A DNA stretch of 5,384 nt, from contig VGKX01000079.1 in NCBI GenBank assembly GCA_016866895.1, positions 1 to 5,384 on the forward strand, in the 5' to 3' direction. Both the position numbers and the translations under genes were made by a program. This DNA is from Candidatus Parvarchaeota archaeon (GTDB taxonomy: Archaea; Micrarchaeota; Micrarchaeia; Anstonellales; VGKX01). This document shows positions 1 through 4,789 of this stretch, one piece after another (the first letter of the stretch is position 1; every line of letters starts with the position of its first letter). A model generated the notes under the pieces. The model was given only the letters and a program-made list of their open reading frames with translations. It was not told where the DNA came from and ran no database searches.

Positions 1-74
1 TCCAAGGCCTTGTTTTTTGAAGCCAACTTATGGACTTGCCTTTTGCACTCGTCAGTCTTTTCGAGGGAATACAT
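1..74 (-). CDS. RelE/ParE-family mRNA interferase toxin, N-terminal fragment cut by the window edge
   Basis: Only the first 24 codons are visible; the gene runs off the left edge. The fragment begins MYSLEKTDECKRQVHKLASK and continues NKAL. This fits the opening of archaeal RelE-superfamily toxins: a first beta strand of the type M-Y-x-L-E, followed by a basic helix ending in K-L-A-x-K-N. RelE toxins cut mRNA, usually at the ribosome, and are neutralised by a co-transcribed antitoxin. The ATG lies 4 nt beyond the stop codon of the upstream antitoxin gene, and GTGA sits 4 nt before it, overlapping that stop, so the two genes are probably translationally linked. The catalytic C-terminal residues lie outside the window, so activity cannot be judged. 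A ParE-type member of the same fold is the main alternative. Confidence 0.72.
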   Translation of the reverse strand, partial: MYSLEKTDECKRQVHKLASKNKAL

Positions 75-78
75 TATC

Positions 79-384
79 TCACTTGAAAAGCGCATCTATT
101 GTCGTAGGGCTGGATTTTTCCCTGCGCGAGGCCTTCAAGGTATTAATGAAAGTTTTTTTCATTGGCCTTTCATCAACCGGATGCCAATCATTTTCATCCA
201 TCCAGCGCAAGTCAGCATCAGAAAAAGGCTCTTTTTCCACATATTTGCGCAGGATTTCGAGCTTGCGCAGCTGTTTTATCTTTTCAACTATTGCATTGCG
301 CGCAACCTCGCTCCAGCGTATGTCATTGTGCCTATTCATCTCAAGACGCAGCGTGTCGGATACGGAAAGGGTGATATTTACCAT
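79..384 (-). CDS. Ribbon-helix-helix antitoxin (RelB/VapB-like) of a toxin-antitoxin pair
   Basis: The protein is 101 residues. Residues 3-9 (NITLSVS) look like the DNA-binding beta strand of a ribbon-helix-helix dimer. A first helix follows at about 10-18, then the family signature W-S-E-V-A-R-N-A-I at about 24-32 in a second helix. Such antitoxins use the N-terminal fold to bind their own promoter and the C-terminal part to wrap and inhibit the toxin. Here residues 40-101 are charged and probably flexible (KLEILRKYVEKEPF, then a stretch rich in D, E and K), consistent with a toxin-binding tail. The next gene, 4 nt downstream, is a RelE-like toxin, so I call it the partner of RelE rather than of a PIN-domain VapC. 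The start is an ATG with GTGA 5 nt upstream. A TATA-like box and an inverted-repeat array lie just upstream, which fits autorepression. Confidence 0.82.
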   Translation of the reverse strand: MVNITLSVSDTLRLEMNRHNDIRWSEVARNAIVEKIKQLRKLEILRKYVEKEPFSDADLRWMDENDWHPVDERPMKKTFINTLKASRREKSSPTTIDALFK

Positions 385-392
385 TTACATCA

Positions 393-415
393 CACATAAA
401 TATGTGCATTCACAT
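393..415. promoter_or_regulatory. Alternating CACAT/ATGTG half-site array, candidate antitoxin operator
   Basis: Half-sites alternate in orientation: CACAT at 393-397, ATGTG at 402-406 and CACAT at 411-415, each starting 9 nt after the last. The first two form the perfect inverted repeat CACATA-AA-TATGTG (393-406), and the second and third form ATGTG-CATT-CACAT (402-415). The array lies 9-31 nt upstream of the antitoxin ATG. It overlaps one edge of the TATA-like box and spans the expected transcription start. Ribbon-helix-helix dimers bind short repeated half-sites, so autoregulation is the natural reading. The repeats are directly visible; the protein that binds them is inferred. Confidence 0.55.
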
Positions 416-423
416 TTTTAAGT
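414..423 (-). promoter_or_regulatory. TATA-like box for the toxin-antitoxin operon
   Basis: On the minus strand this reads CTTAAAAATG, an A/T-rich element about 30-40 nt upstream of the antitoxin ATG. With the usual archaeal spacing of about 25 nt to the start site, transcription would begin near 393 and give a leader of roughly 9 nt with GTGA at its 5' end. The match to an ideal TTTATATA box is moderate. Confidence 0.45.
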
Positions 424-469
424 GTTTGTTTCCGGTTTTTTCCGTTTCAATAGGGAGCCTAGCCCTTGC

Positions 470-1804
470 CTATTCTTCCGCTTGTTTTCCCCAATAATCA
501 TAATACTCCATTCCAAGGTGCGTAATCAAATCCTCTCCCATAAGGTAGCGCAGCGTGTTTTTCAGCTTTGTATGCTGTATAAATAAGTCATGCTCAGGGT
601 AAAGGGACGAGGCGTGCATTGGGGCCTTGAAATAAAACGAGAGCCATTCCTGCATCCCGCGCATTCCAGCACGCTGAGCCAGGTCCATGAAAAGTGCCAG
701 GTCAAGAACTATTGGAGCTGCCAAAATGCTGTCCTTGCAAAGAAAATTGATTTTTATCTGCATGGGGTAGCCAAGCCAGCCAAAGATGTCTATGTTGTCC
801 CATCCCTCCTTGTCGTCGTTTTTCGGGGGGTAATATTCAATGCGCACCTTGTGGTACATGCCCTTGTAAAGCTGGGGGTACATGTCTGGCTGGAAGATGT
901 GCTCAAGTGCTGACTTTTTGCTGACCTCCTTGCTTTTGAAGGAGCCTGGGTCGTCAAGCACAAGCCCGTCGCGGTTTCCAAGTATGTTTGTTGAAAACCA
1001 CCCGCGCACGCCAAGCATTCTGGATTTGAGCATTGGCGCAACCGCAGTTTTTACAAGCGTCTGGCCTGTCTTGAAATCCTTGCCTGCAATGGCCACGCCT
1101 TTGAGTTTGGCAAGCTGCTCAAGTGCGGGGATGTCAAGTGTCAGATGGGGCGCGCCGTTTGCATATGGCACGCCTTCCATAATCGCCGCATAGGCATAAA
1201 TCATGGAGGGGAGAATGGCAGGGTCGCTTTTCTCAAGCCCATTTTCAAAACTTTCAATGGTGCTGTGCACCTGTGAGGGCTCGGTGTAGGTTTCAGTGCT
1301 TGCGCACCACACGACAACCATCCTGTCAAGCTTCTTTTCAGCCTTAAAGTTGCGCATATCCTGCCTGACTGCCTGTGCCAAACCCATTTTTGTTTTCCCT
1401 TTCTTTACATTTGGCCCGTCTATATTTTTCACATAATTCCTGTCAAACACCGCCTTCATGGGCTTTATTTTCTCTAGCTCATCTCTGACCAAATCCAGGT
1501 GTTCTTTTGAAAGCACGCCTGCCTTTATGGCAGCCTCGTAGGCATTGTCGTGGAATATGTCCCATGCTCCAAATTCAATATCAGAAAGATTTGCAAGGGG
1601 CACAAAGTCCCTAATCAGCGGAGTTTTGTTTTCGCCCCTCTTGCCAAGGCGAATTGTCTGGAGCTGCGTGAGGCTTCCAACAGGCGTCAAGGCGCCCCTT
1701 CGCGCAAGCATGACGCCTGCAATAAACGTTGTTGCCACGGCGCCAAGCCCGGGGGTGAGTATGCCAAGCCTTCCAGATGCCTGCCTGATTTTGACTTTTG
1801 CCAT
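470..1804 (-). CDS. ino1: Myo-inositol-1-phosphate synthase (1L-myo-inositol-1-phosphate synthase)
   Basis: The protein is 444 residues. This NAD-dependent cytosolic enzyme isomerises D-glucose 6-phosphate to 1L-myo-inositol 1-phosphate (1D-myo-inositol 3-phosphate). That product is the precursor of archaeal inositol phospholipids and, in some archaea, di-myo-inositol phosphate. Visible family motifs are the Rossmann loop GLGAVATT (19-26), GKDFKTGQT (241-249) with its conserved lysine, the STNILGNRDG block (271-280), and KINFLCKDSILAAPIVLDL (351-369). All are intact and the protein looks full length. The ATG at 1804 has GGTG 8 nt upstream and begins right at the conserved N-terminus. The reading frame also extends to a TTG at 1870, but those 22 extra residues look non-coding. 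At 444 residues it is longer than the roughly 380-390-residue synthases of Archaeoglobus and Thermotoga. Its wording (GAWDI, KVRIEYYPPKND, SFYFKAPMH) recalls the Bacteroidetes-type enzyme, suggesting transfer from bacteria. It is probably transcribed alone. Confidence 0.96.
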   Translation of the reverse strand: MAKVKIRQASGRLGILTPGLGAVATTFIAGVMLARRGALTPVGSLTQLQTIRLGKRGENKTPLIRDFVPLANLSDIEFGAWDIFHDNAYEAAIKAGVLSKEHLDLVRDELEKIKPMKAVFDRNYVKNIDGPNVKKGKTKMGLAQAVRQDMRNFKAEKKLDRMVVVWCASTETYTEPSQVHSTIESFENGLEKSDPAILPSMIYAYAAIMEGVPYANGAPHLTLDIPALEQLAKLKGVAIAGKDFKTGQTLVKTAVAPMLKSRMLGVRGWFSTNILGNRDGLVLDDPGSFKSKEVSKKSALEHIFQPDMYPQLYKGMYHKVRIEYYPPKNDDKEGWDNIDIFGWLGYPMQIKINFLCKDSILAAPIVLDLALFMDLAQRAGMRGMQEWLSFYFKAPMHASSLYPEHDLFIQHTKLKNTLRYLMGEDLITHLGMEYYDYWGKQAEE

Positions 1805-1834
1805 TTGAAAACCACCGTCAATTTTCGTATATTG

Positions 1835-1846
1835 GACAGAACTGTC
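1835..1846. promoter_or_regulatory. Perfect inverted repeat in the inositol-phosphate synthase leader
   Basis: GACAG-AA-CTGTC is a perfect 5-bp inverted repeat with a 2-nt centre, 31 nt upstream of the synthase ATG. It lies between the nearest strong TATA-like boxes and the start codon. That position suits a repressor operator. It could also be a chance palindrome, since a 2-nt centre is too short for an RNA hairpin loop. Confidence 0.35.
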
Positions 1847-1879
1847 AAGCCTGTTTCTGGCATCTGCCAATGCCTAATG

Positions 1880-1908
1880 CTATTTATGCCACATTATATT
1901 ATTTATGC
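1880..1908 (-). promoter_or_regulatory. Tandem TATA-like boxes upstream of the inositol-phosphate synthase gene
   Basis: Reading the minus strand, GCATAAATA occurs twice as exact 9-mers, at 1908-1900 and 1889-1881, 19 nt apart and joined by an A/T-rich linker. Either could act as a TATA box for the synthase gene. The proximal copy would start transcription near 1859 and leave a leader of about 55 nt containing the 1835-1846 palindrome. Nothing visible decides which copy is used. Confidence 0.45.
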
Positions 1909-1942
1909 AGCATATAAATACCTTTCCAGAATGCAATTATGG

Positions 1943-1968
1943 GGCCATTGCACCGGTGTGTCCTGGCC
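1943..1968. other. Stem-loop candidate with an 8-bp palindrome in its loop
   Basis: GGCCA (1943-1947) pairs with TGGCC (1964-1968), and the enclosed segment contains the perfect palindrome CACCGGTG (1951-1958). It begins about 10 nt beyond the stop codon of the secreted-protein gene. It may help end that transcript or protect its 3' end, although no U-run follows directly on the minus strand. Confidence 0.3.
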
Positions 1969-1976
1969 AAGGCGGG

Positions 1977-2963
1977 CTACTTGGCCTGCCTGCGCGTCAT
2001 TTCCATCTCAAGGGCAAAGCCGAAAAACGCCCGCTGCCCCCAGGACTTCAAAACCTCAAGCCCTCGCCTGCTGCCATTGCCGCTTGCCGCAGATTTTTGC
2101 CCTTCTTTCTTGCCGCCTTTTGCAGAAAGGATTTTTGTTGCAGCTTGCGCGGACTGGGCTGCCGCATCCTTTGCGCTCATAAGCCCCTGTGCCTTGGCAA
2201 TGGCCTTGACAAGCTCCTCGCGCTTTATGGTTATCCCGGTCATGTCATAGGCTGGAGTCGGGCAAAAGTAGTAGGACTTTTTGAGGCTCGAGGAAGAAAG
2301 GTTTGATACATGGGCAAAAATCCTGCTCACATGCGCAAGATATGCTTCAAGCGCTTTCCCATCCTGCCGGGCTTTGAAGTCCGAAAGCAGCCTGCCGTCA
2401 TCCAAAACCTCCAAGTCAAATTTTTGAACATTTTCGTTATACTGCACTATTGCATCAATAAAGTCAAAACCCGCCCCTTCTGCAACAGGCCTGCACAGAG
2501 AAGTCACCCCATAGCATGCCTTCTGGCACTCGTCCCTTGTGCTGCACAGGCTTTTTTCATTGCCCATGTATCTCCTGCACACCATCTCCTCCTGCCGCGT
2601 CCCGTTGAGCTTGAGCACCTGCAAGCTAAGCTGCTCCACAAGCCTTGCATCAAGGGGCGTATCGCCGTTTTTGATTGCAGCCTGCCTTAGCACTGCTTCA
2701 ATCTTCCCCTCCTTTTCAAGCAGCACTGTCCCACCTTCCCTGCCAACCCTGAAAACAAGCGTAGAGCCTGCCGAGGTTTTTACTATCGCATGGCTTTCGT
2801 TTGCCGCATCCAGCCACTGGACATTAAAGGTCGCATCTTGCGGTATCACTCTGGAAATCTCAAGCTCTGCATTTTCAAGAACGTTTTGGCTTGGCAAAGA
2901 GCTTGGCGAAAGGCAGAAAATCGCCAAGGCAGTAATAAGCATTCCAAAATGGAATTTTCCCAT
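1977..2963 (-). CDS. Secreted six-cysteine protein of unknown function
   Basis: I do not recognise a family for this 328-residue protein. Residues 1-25 look like a Sec signal peptide: the basic start MGKFHF, a hydrophobic core GMLITALAIFCL, then polar SPSSLPSQ. Cys17 lies in the core without a proper lipobox, so a lipoprotein is unlikely. The predicted mature part has six cysteines (129, 140, 146, 150, 157 and 234). Five are packed within 29 residues as C-x10-C-x5-C-x3-C-x6-C, which suggests a disulfide-stabilised knot outside the membrane. Residues 30-120 look like alternating short strands and helices. Residues 260-300 are rich in Ala, Lys, Gly and Ser and probably disordered, and the last 28 residues are basic (VLKSWGQRAFFGF, then EMEMTRRQAK). 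I see no C-terminal membrane anchor. The gene is divergent from a PadR-like regulator across 87 bp, so it is a plausible regulatory target. No Shine-Dalgarno motif precedes the ATG. Confidence 0.7.
   Translation of the reverse strand: MGKFHFGMLITALAIFCLSPSSLPSQNVLENAELEISRVIPQDATFNVQWLDAANESHAIVKTSAGSTLVFRVGREGGTVLLEKEGKIEAVLRQAAIKNGDTPLDARLVEQLSLQVLKLNGTRQEEMVCRRYMGNEKSLCSTRDECQKACYGVTSLCRPVAEGAGFDFIDAIVQYNENVQKFDLEVLDDGRLLSDFKARQDGKALEAYLAHVSRIFAHVSNLSSSSLKKSYYFCPTPAYDMTGITIKREELVKAIAKAQGLMSAKDAAAQSAQAATKILSAKGGKKEGQKSAASGNGSRRGLEVLKSWGQRAFFGFALEMEMTRRQAK
2941..2955. promoter_or_regulatory. Inverted repeat at the start of the secreted-protein gene
   Basis: ATTCCA-AAA-TGGAAT is a perfect 6-bp inverted repeat with a 3-nt centre, lying in codons 3-8 of the secreted-protein gene. 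It could be a downstream operator for the neighbouring PadR-like regulator, which would then block elongation or initiation. It encodes ordinary signal-peptide residues, so coincidence is possible. Confidence 0.22.
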
Positions 2964-3018
2964 TCAAAACATCTTTTTTGCTGTTGCACTATACGACTGA
3001 ATGCCTTTTCCCTTAGAG

Positions 3019-3030
3019 CTTTATATACTT
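3019..3030. promoter_or_regulatory. Near-symmetric TATA box in the divergent promoter region
   Basis: The plus strand reads CTTTATATACTT and the minus strand reads AAGTATATAAAG, so a good archaeal TATA element is present in both directions. On the plus strand the usual spacing of about 25 nt puts the start site at or next to the PadR ATG (3051), predicting a leaderless message. On the minus strand it predicts a start near 2998 and a leader of about 35 nt for the secreted-protein gene. A weaker box, CGTATAGTG at 2995-2987, would make that gene leaderless as well. Confidence 0.6.
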
Positions 3031-3050
3031 GCACCAACCTATCCTGCCTG

Positions 3051-3404
3051 ATGGCAGCAAGGAAAATAAGCAAGGCTCCAGGAACAAGTGCCAGCCCACA
3101 CGCAAGCAGGGCGCTTTCCCGAGTCGAAACGCTTTTGCGCTCAGGCAACCTGTGGCTTTACATTGTTTCGCTTGCGTCAAAAGGAAATATCCACGCATAC
3201 ACCCTCCCAGACCAGATTGAGCGCAGGTTTGGCTTTCGGCCCGGGCGCATCATGTGCTACATCGTGGCCTACAGGCTAAAGGCAGAAGGCCTGCTTGAGG
3301 TTGCAGGTGCGGGGAGGCGGGTCTACTACAAGGCAACAGTGTTTGGCAAAAGGCAGCTAAGGGCAGCCAAGGGGATAATCAGCAAAACGGCATCAGCTTT
3401 ATAG
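3051..3404 (+). CDS. PadR-like winged helix-turn-helix transcriptional regulator
   Basis: The protein is 117 residues. After a short basic, Ser/Ala-rich N-terminus (1-22), residues 27-110 match the PadR/winged-helix pattern. There is an opening helix LLRSGNLWLYIVSLA (28-42), then the H-A-Y motif at 48-50. A recognition region follows, RRFGFRPGRIMCYIVAYRLKAEGLL (58-82), and then a beta wing RRVYYKATVFGK (89-100). H-A-Y, the R-x-Y-L-x-x-E-G-L-type segment and the wing ending in Y-Y-x-x-T-x-x-G-K are the hallmarks. These proteins dimerise and usually repress nearby genes in response to a ligand or stress. No C-terminal effector domain is present, so it belongs to the short type. I chose ATG 3051 because the upstream residues look non-coding and a TATA box sits about 26 nt before it. 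No Shine-Dalgarno motif is present. Its neighbours are the divergent secreted-protein gene, a likely target, and the AK6 gene 44 nt downstream. The ligand is unknown. Confidence 0.85.
   Translation: MAARKISKAPGTSASPHASRALSRVETLLRSGNLWLYIVSLASKGNIHAYTLPDQIERRFGFRPGRIMCYIVAYRLKAEGLLEVAGAGRRVYYKATVFGKRQLRAAKGIISKTASAL
3397..3403 (+). promoter_or_regulatory. TATA-like element for the AK6 gene, overlapping the end of the PadR gene
   Basis: CTTTATA covers the last codons and stop of the PadR gene. Usual spacing predicts a start near 3425 and a leader of about 25 nt before the kinase ATG. This would let the housekeeping kinase be expressed independently of the regulator. The match is weak and co-transcription is also possible. 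Confidence 0.35.
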
Positions 3405-3448
3405 TCCAAGGCGCAGCAGGGGAAACAATCGCTTAACCATGTGAGAAA

Positions 3449-4018
3449 ATGGCCACAAAAAACATCGTTGTCCTTACAGGCACCCCGGGCACTGGAAAAA
3501 CCAGGGTATCACAGGTGCTTTGTGAATCGGACTGGCACGTGCTTGACTTAAACGGCCTTGCCAAATCGTGCGGGCTTTTGGGGCAATACGATGCACAGGA
3601 CAAGGCTCATGAGGTTGATATCAAAACACTTGAAAAAGTTGTCAAGTCGGTACTGGCGCACCTTGAAAAGCCCATTGTAATCGAGGGGCACCTTGCCTGC
3701 GAGATAAAAATAGGTGGTGCGATTGCGTTTGTCTTGCGCTGCAACCCGGATGAGTTAAAATCAAGGCTTGAAAAAAGGGGCTATGGCGCGCCTAAAATAG
3801 CAAAAAACTCCCTGGCCGAAATGCTTGACTACTGCACCGTCAGCTGCGAGAGAAACTACAGGCAGGTTATAGAGCTTGACACCACATCCTCAACCCCGGA
3901 AGGCATTGCAGTGAAAATCATGCAGATTTGCGAAGGAAAGCGAAAAATGGCCGGCGACAAGGTGGACTGGAGCAAGAAGCTTTACGACCTTGACGTAAGA
4001 AAACTTGTTGAAGGCTAG
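3449..4018 (+). CDS. AK6/Fap7-type adenylate kinase, probable ribosome-assembly NTPase
   Basis: The protein is 189 residues, a normal length for archaeal AK6 (Fap7, hCINAP). The P-loop is GTPGTGKT at 11-18, directly after the first strand KNIVVLT. Further family landmarks are EVDIKTLEK (55-63) in the nucleotide-monophosphate binding part, the EGHLAC block (79-84), and VLRCNPDELKSRLEKRGY (95-112) leading into the short lid with basic residues K116 and K119. Family members have adenylate kinase and ATPase activity. In archaea and eukaryotes they act in small-subunit maturation with the Rps14/uS11 protein. The enzyme is cytosolic. GTGAG lies at 3441-3445, so GTGA is 4 nt before the ATG, the same layout as in several other genes here. 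The last 25 residues, including VDWSKKLYDLDVRK, form a basic tail. The gene converges with the small gene at 4076-4477. Confidence 0.93.
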   Translation: MATKNIVVLTGTPGTGKTRVSQVLCESDWHVLDLNGLAKSCGLLGQYDAQDKAHEVDIKTLEKVVKSVLAHLEKPIVIEGHLACEIKIGGAIAFVLRCNPDELKSRLEKRGYGAPKIAKNSLAEMLDYCTVSCERNYRQVIELDTTSSTPEGIAVKIMQICEGKRKMAGDKVDWSKKLYDLDVRKLVEG

Positions 4019-4053
4019 GCGATAAGCAAAAAAGCGAACCAGAACTTGAAAAA

Positions 4054-4070
4054 GAAATGAATTTCAAAAA
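4054..4070 (-). terminator. Oligo-T terminator candidate for the small gene ending at 4076
   Basis: Just past the TGA of the minus-strand gene, the transcript strand reads TTTTTTGAAAT and later TTTCTTTTTC. It also holds a small inverted repeat, GAAAT-ga-ATTTC, at 4054-4065. Archaeal termination relies mainly on U-tracts, so this stretch is a reasonable end point. Confidence 0.45.
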
Positions 4071-4075
4071 ATAAG

Positions 4076-4477
4076 TCAGGCGGATGCAGCTGGCTGCGCA
4101 TCTGGTTTTTTGGCAGTTGCCTGTCCGTGTGCTACTGTATCTTGTGCCTGTATAGCACCTGCCTGCGCGGGCGCCACAATTTGCCCTGACGCCCCGGCCT
4201 GCTGGGGTTTTTTTATCACAAAATCTATTGCAGTCTTGCCTGTTGGAAATGCCTTGCCGTTTTTTGCAATGATTGGAAAATTGTACTCGTTGCAAACCCG
4301 TGTCAGCTCAGGCATGTCAATTATCTTGTCTGTTAAAAGATACGGCACGTCGCCAATCTGCAGCTTTTCATAAGTCAGCCTGAAAGGTATTATCTGGTAC
4401 ATGCCTGAGCGCTTGAGGCGTATCCTAAGGCCGCCAAGCCGCAGTATTGTCTCAAAAGAAGGAATCTTGCCAAACAT
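4076..4477 (-). CDS. Small conserved-looking protein of unknown function with Ala/Pro/Gln-rich tail
   Basis: The protein is 133 residues and I do not recognise its function. Residues 1-90 look like one compact domain: a basic start (ILRLGGLRIRLKRSGMYQ), then IIPFRLTYEKLQIGDVPYLL (29-48), then helix-like DKIIDMPELTRVCNEYNFPI, then AKNGKAFPTGKTAIDFVI (71-88). The block from IPFRL through FPTGKTAIDFVIK has the regular strand-helix-strand feel of a real conserved domain. G80-K81-T82 alone does not make a P-loop. Residues 91-133 are a low-complexity tail rich in Ala, Gln, Pro and Gly, probably disordered. I start at ATG 4477 because GTGA lies 4 nt upstream; the frame also opens at a TTG at 4489, which lacks such support. 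It lies downstream of rpoK on the same strand, 95 nt away, with its own TATA candidate. There is no signal peptide or membrane segment. Confidence 0.7.
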   Translation of the reverse strand: MFGKIPSFETILRLGGLRIRLKRSGMYQIIPFRLTYEKLQIGDVPYLLTDKIIDMPELTRVCNEYNFPIIAKNGKAFPTGKTAIDFVIKKPQQAGASGQIVAPAQAGAIQAQDTVAHGQATAKKPDAQPAASA

Positions 4478-4492
4478 AAAGTCACTCAAATC

Positions 4493-4531
4493 TTTTTTTC
4501 AAAACTACTTTTATCAGCTCTTTTTCAAAAA
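4493..4531 (-). promoter_or_regulatory. TATA box flanked by twin TTTTcAAAA palindromes
   Basis: The minus strand carries CTGATAAAAGT at 4517-4507, a good TATA-like element. It predicts a start near 4488 and a leader of about 11 nt ending in the GTGA motif. It is bracketed by two odd palindromes, TTTTTTTCAAAA (4493-4504) and TTTTTCAAAAA (4521-4531) on the plus strand, about 27 nt apart. The flanks may be binding sites, or simply the A/T tracts of a promoter and of the rpoK terminator. Confidence 0.45.
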
Positions 4532-4572
4532 CCTAGAGTCAAATCAACTAAGCCTGGGCACAAAGCCGCCAA

Positions 4573-4749
4573 TCAGGCGATATGCTGCCGCAGCACCACA
4601 AGCGGTATTGCCCCGGCCTCAAGCTCCACTTCGGCAATTTTCATTGCAGTGGGGCTGGTTGGCACCTCTACAAGTGGCGGGGCACCAGAGATAAGCTGAA
4701 GCGCGCGTGCGCCTATTATCCTTGCTTTTTCGTATTTGCTAATGTTCAT
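4573..4749 (-). CDS. rpoK: DNA-directed RNA polymerase subunit K (omega/Rpb6 homologue)
   Basis: The protein is 58 residues. It is the archaeal counterpart of bacterial omega and eukaryotic Rpb6, and it clamps the largest subunit to aid RNA polymerase assembly. The signature is clear: ISKYEKARIIGARALQLISG (3-22), then APPLVEVP (23-30), then AMKIAEVELEAGAIPLVVLR (35-54). The ARIIGARALQ block and the ELEAG-IP ending are the conserved heart of the family. The size matches the short archaeal form without the acidic N-terminal extension of Rpb6. The C-terminus reads VVLRQHIA where I would expect a more basic R-R pair, a mild deviation. GGTGA stands 6 nt before the ATG, the strongest Shine-Dalgarno motif in the window. 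rpoK usually sits in a ribosomal-protein cluster (rps9, rpoN, rps2); here its neighbours are a surface-protein gene and an unknown gene, so the cluster seems broken up. Confidence 0.93.
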   Translation of the reverse strand: MNISKYEKARIIGARALQLISGAPPLVEVPTSPTAMKIAEVELEAGAIPLVVLRQHIA

Positions 4750-4789
4750 GGAAACTCACCTTTTATTGTATGGCAGGCCAACAAATCCT

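Noticed and set aside
1805..1870. A 22-residue N-terminal extension of the inositol-phosphate synthase from a TTG codon
   Set aside because: The extension has no family-like sequence and overlaps the leader palindrome. The ATG at 1804 has a GGTG motif and starts exactly where the conserved N-terminus begins.
1550..2306. Long plus-strand open frames across the synthase and secreted-protein genes
   Set aside because: They lie antisense to well-supported minus-strand genes and their residues are irregular. A plus-strand TATA-like GCATATAAATACC at 1910-1922 precedes them, but nothing else supports expression.
4019..4074. A charged frame after the AK6 stop (DKQKSEPELEKEMNFKK) as a frameshifted kinase extension
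   Set aside because: The kinase is already of normal length with all its motifs, and the stretch has no start codon of its own. An A-rich spacer can give such a reading by chance.
4478..4489. A TTG start four codons upstream of the small gene at 4076-4477
   Set aside because: The ATG at 4477 has GTGA at the same 4-nt spacing seen in other genes here, and that motif lies inside the would-be extension.
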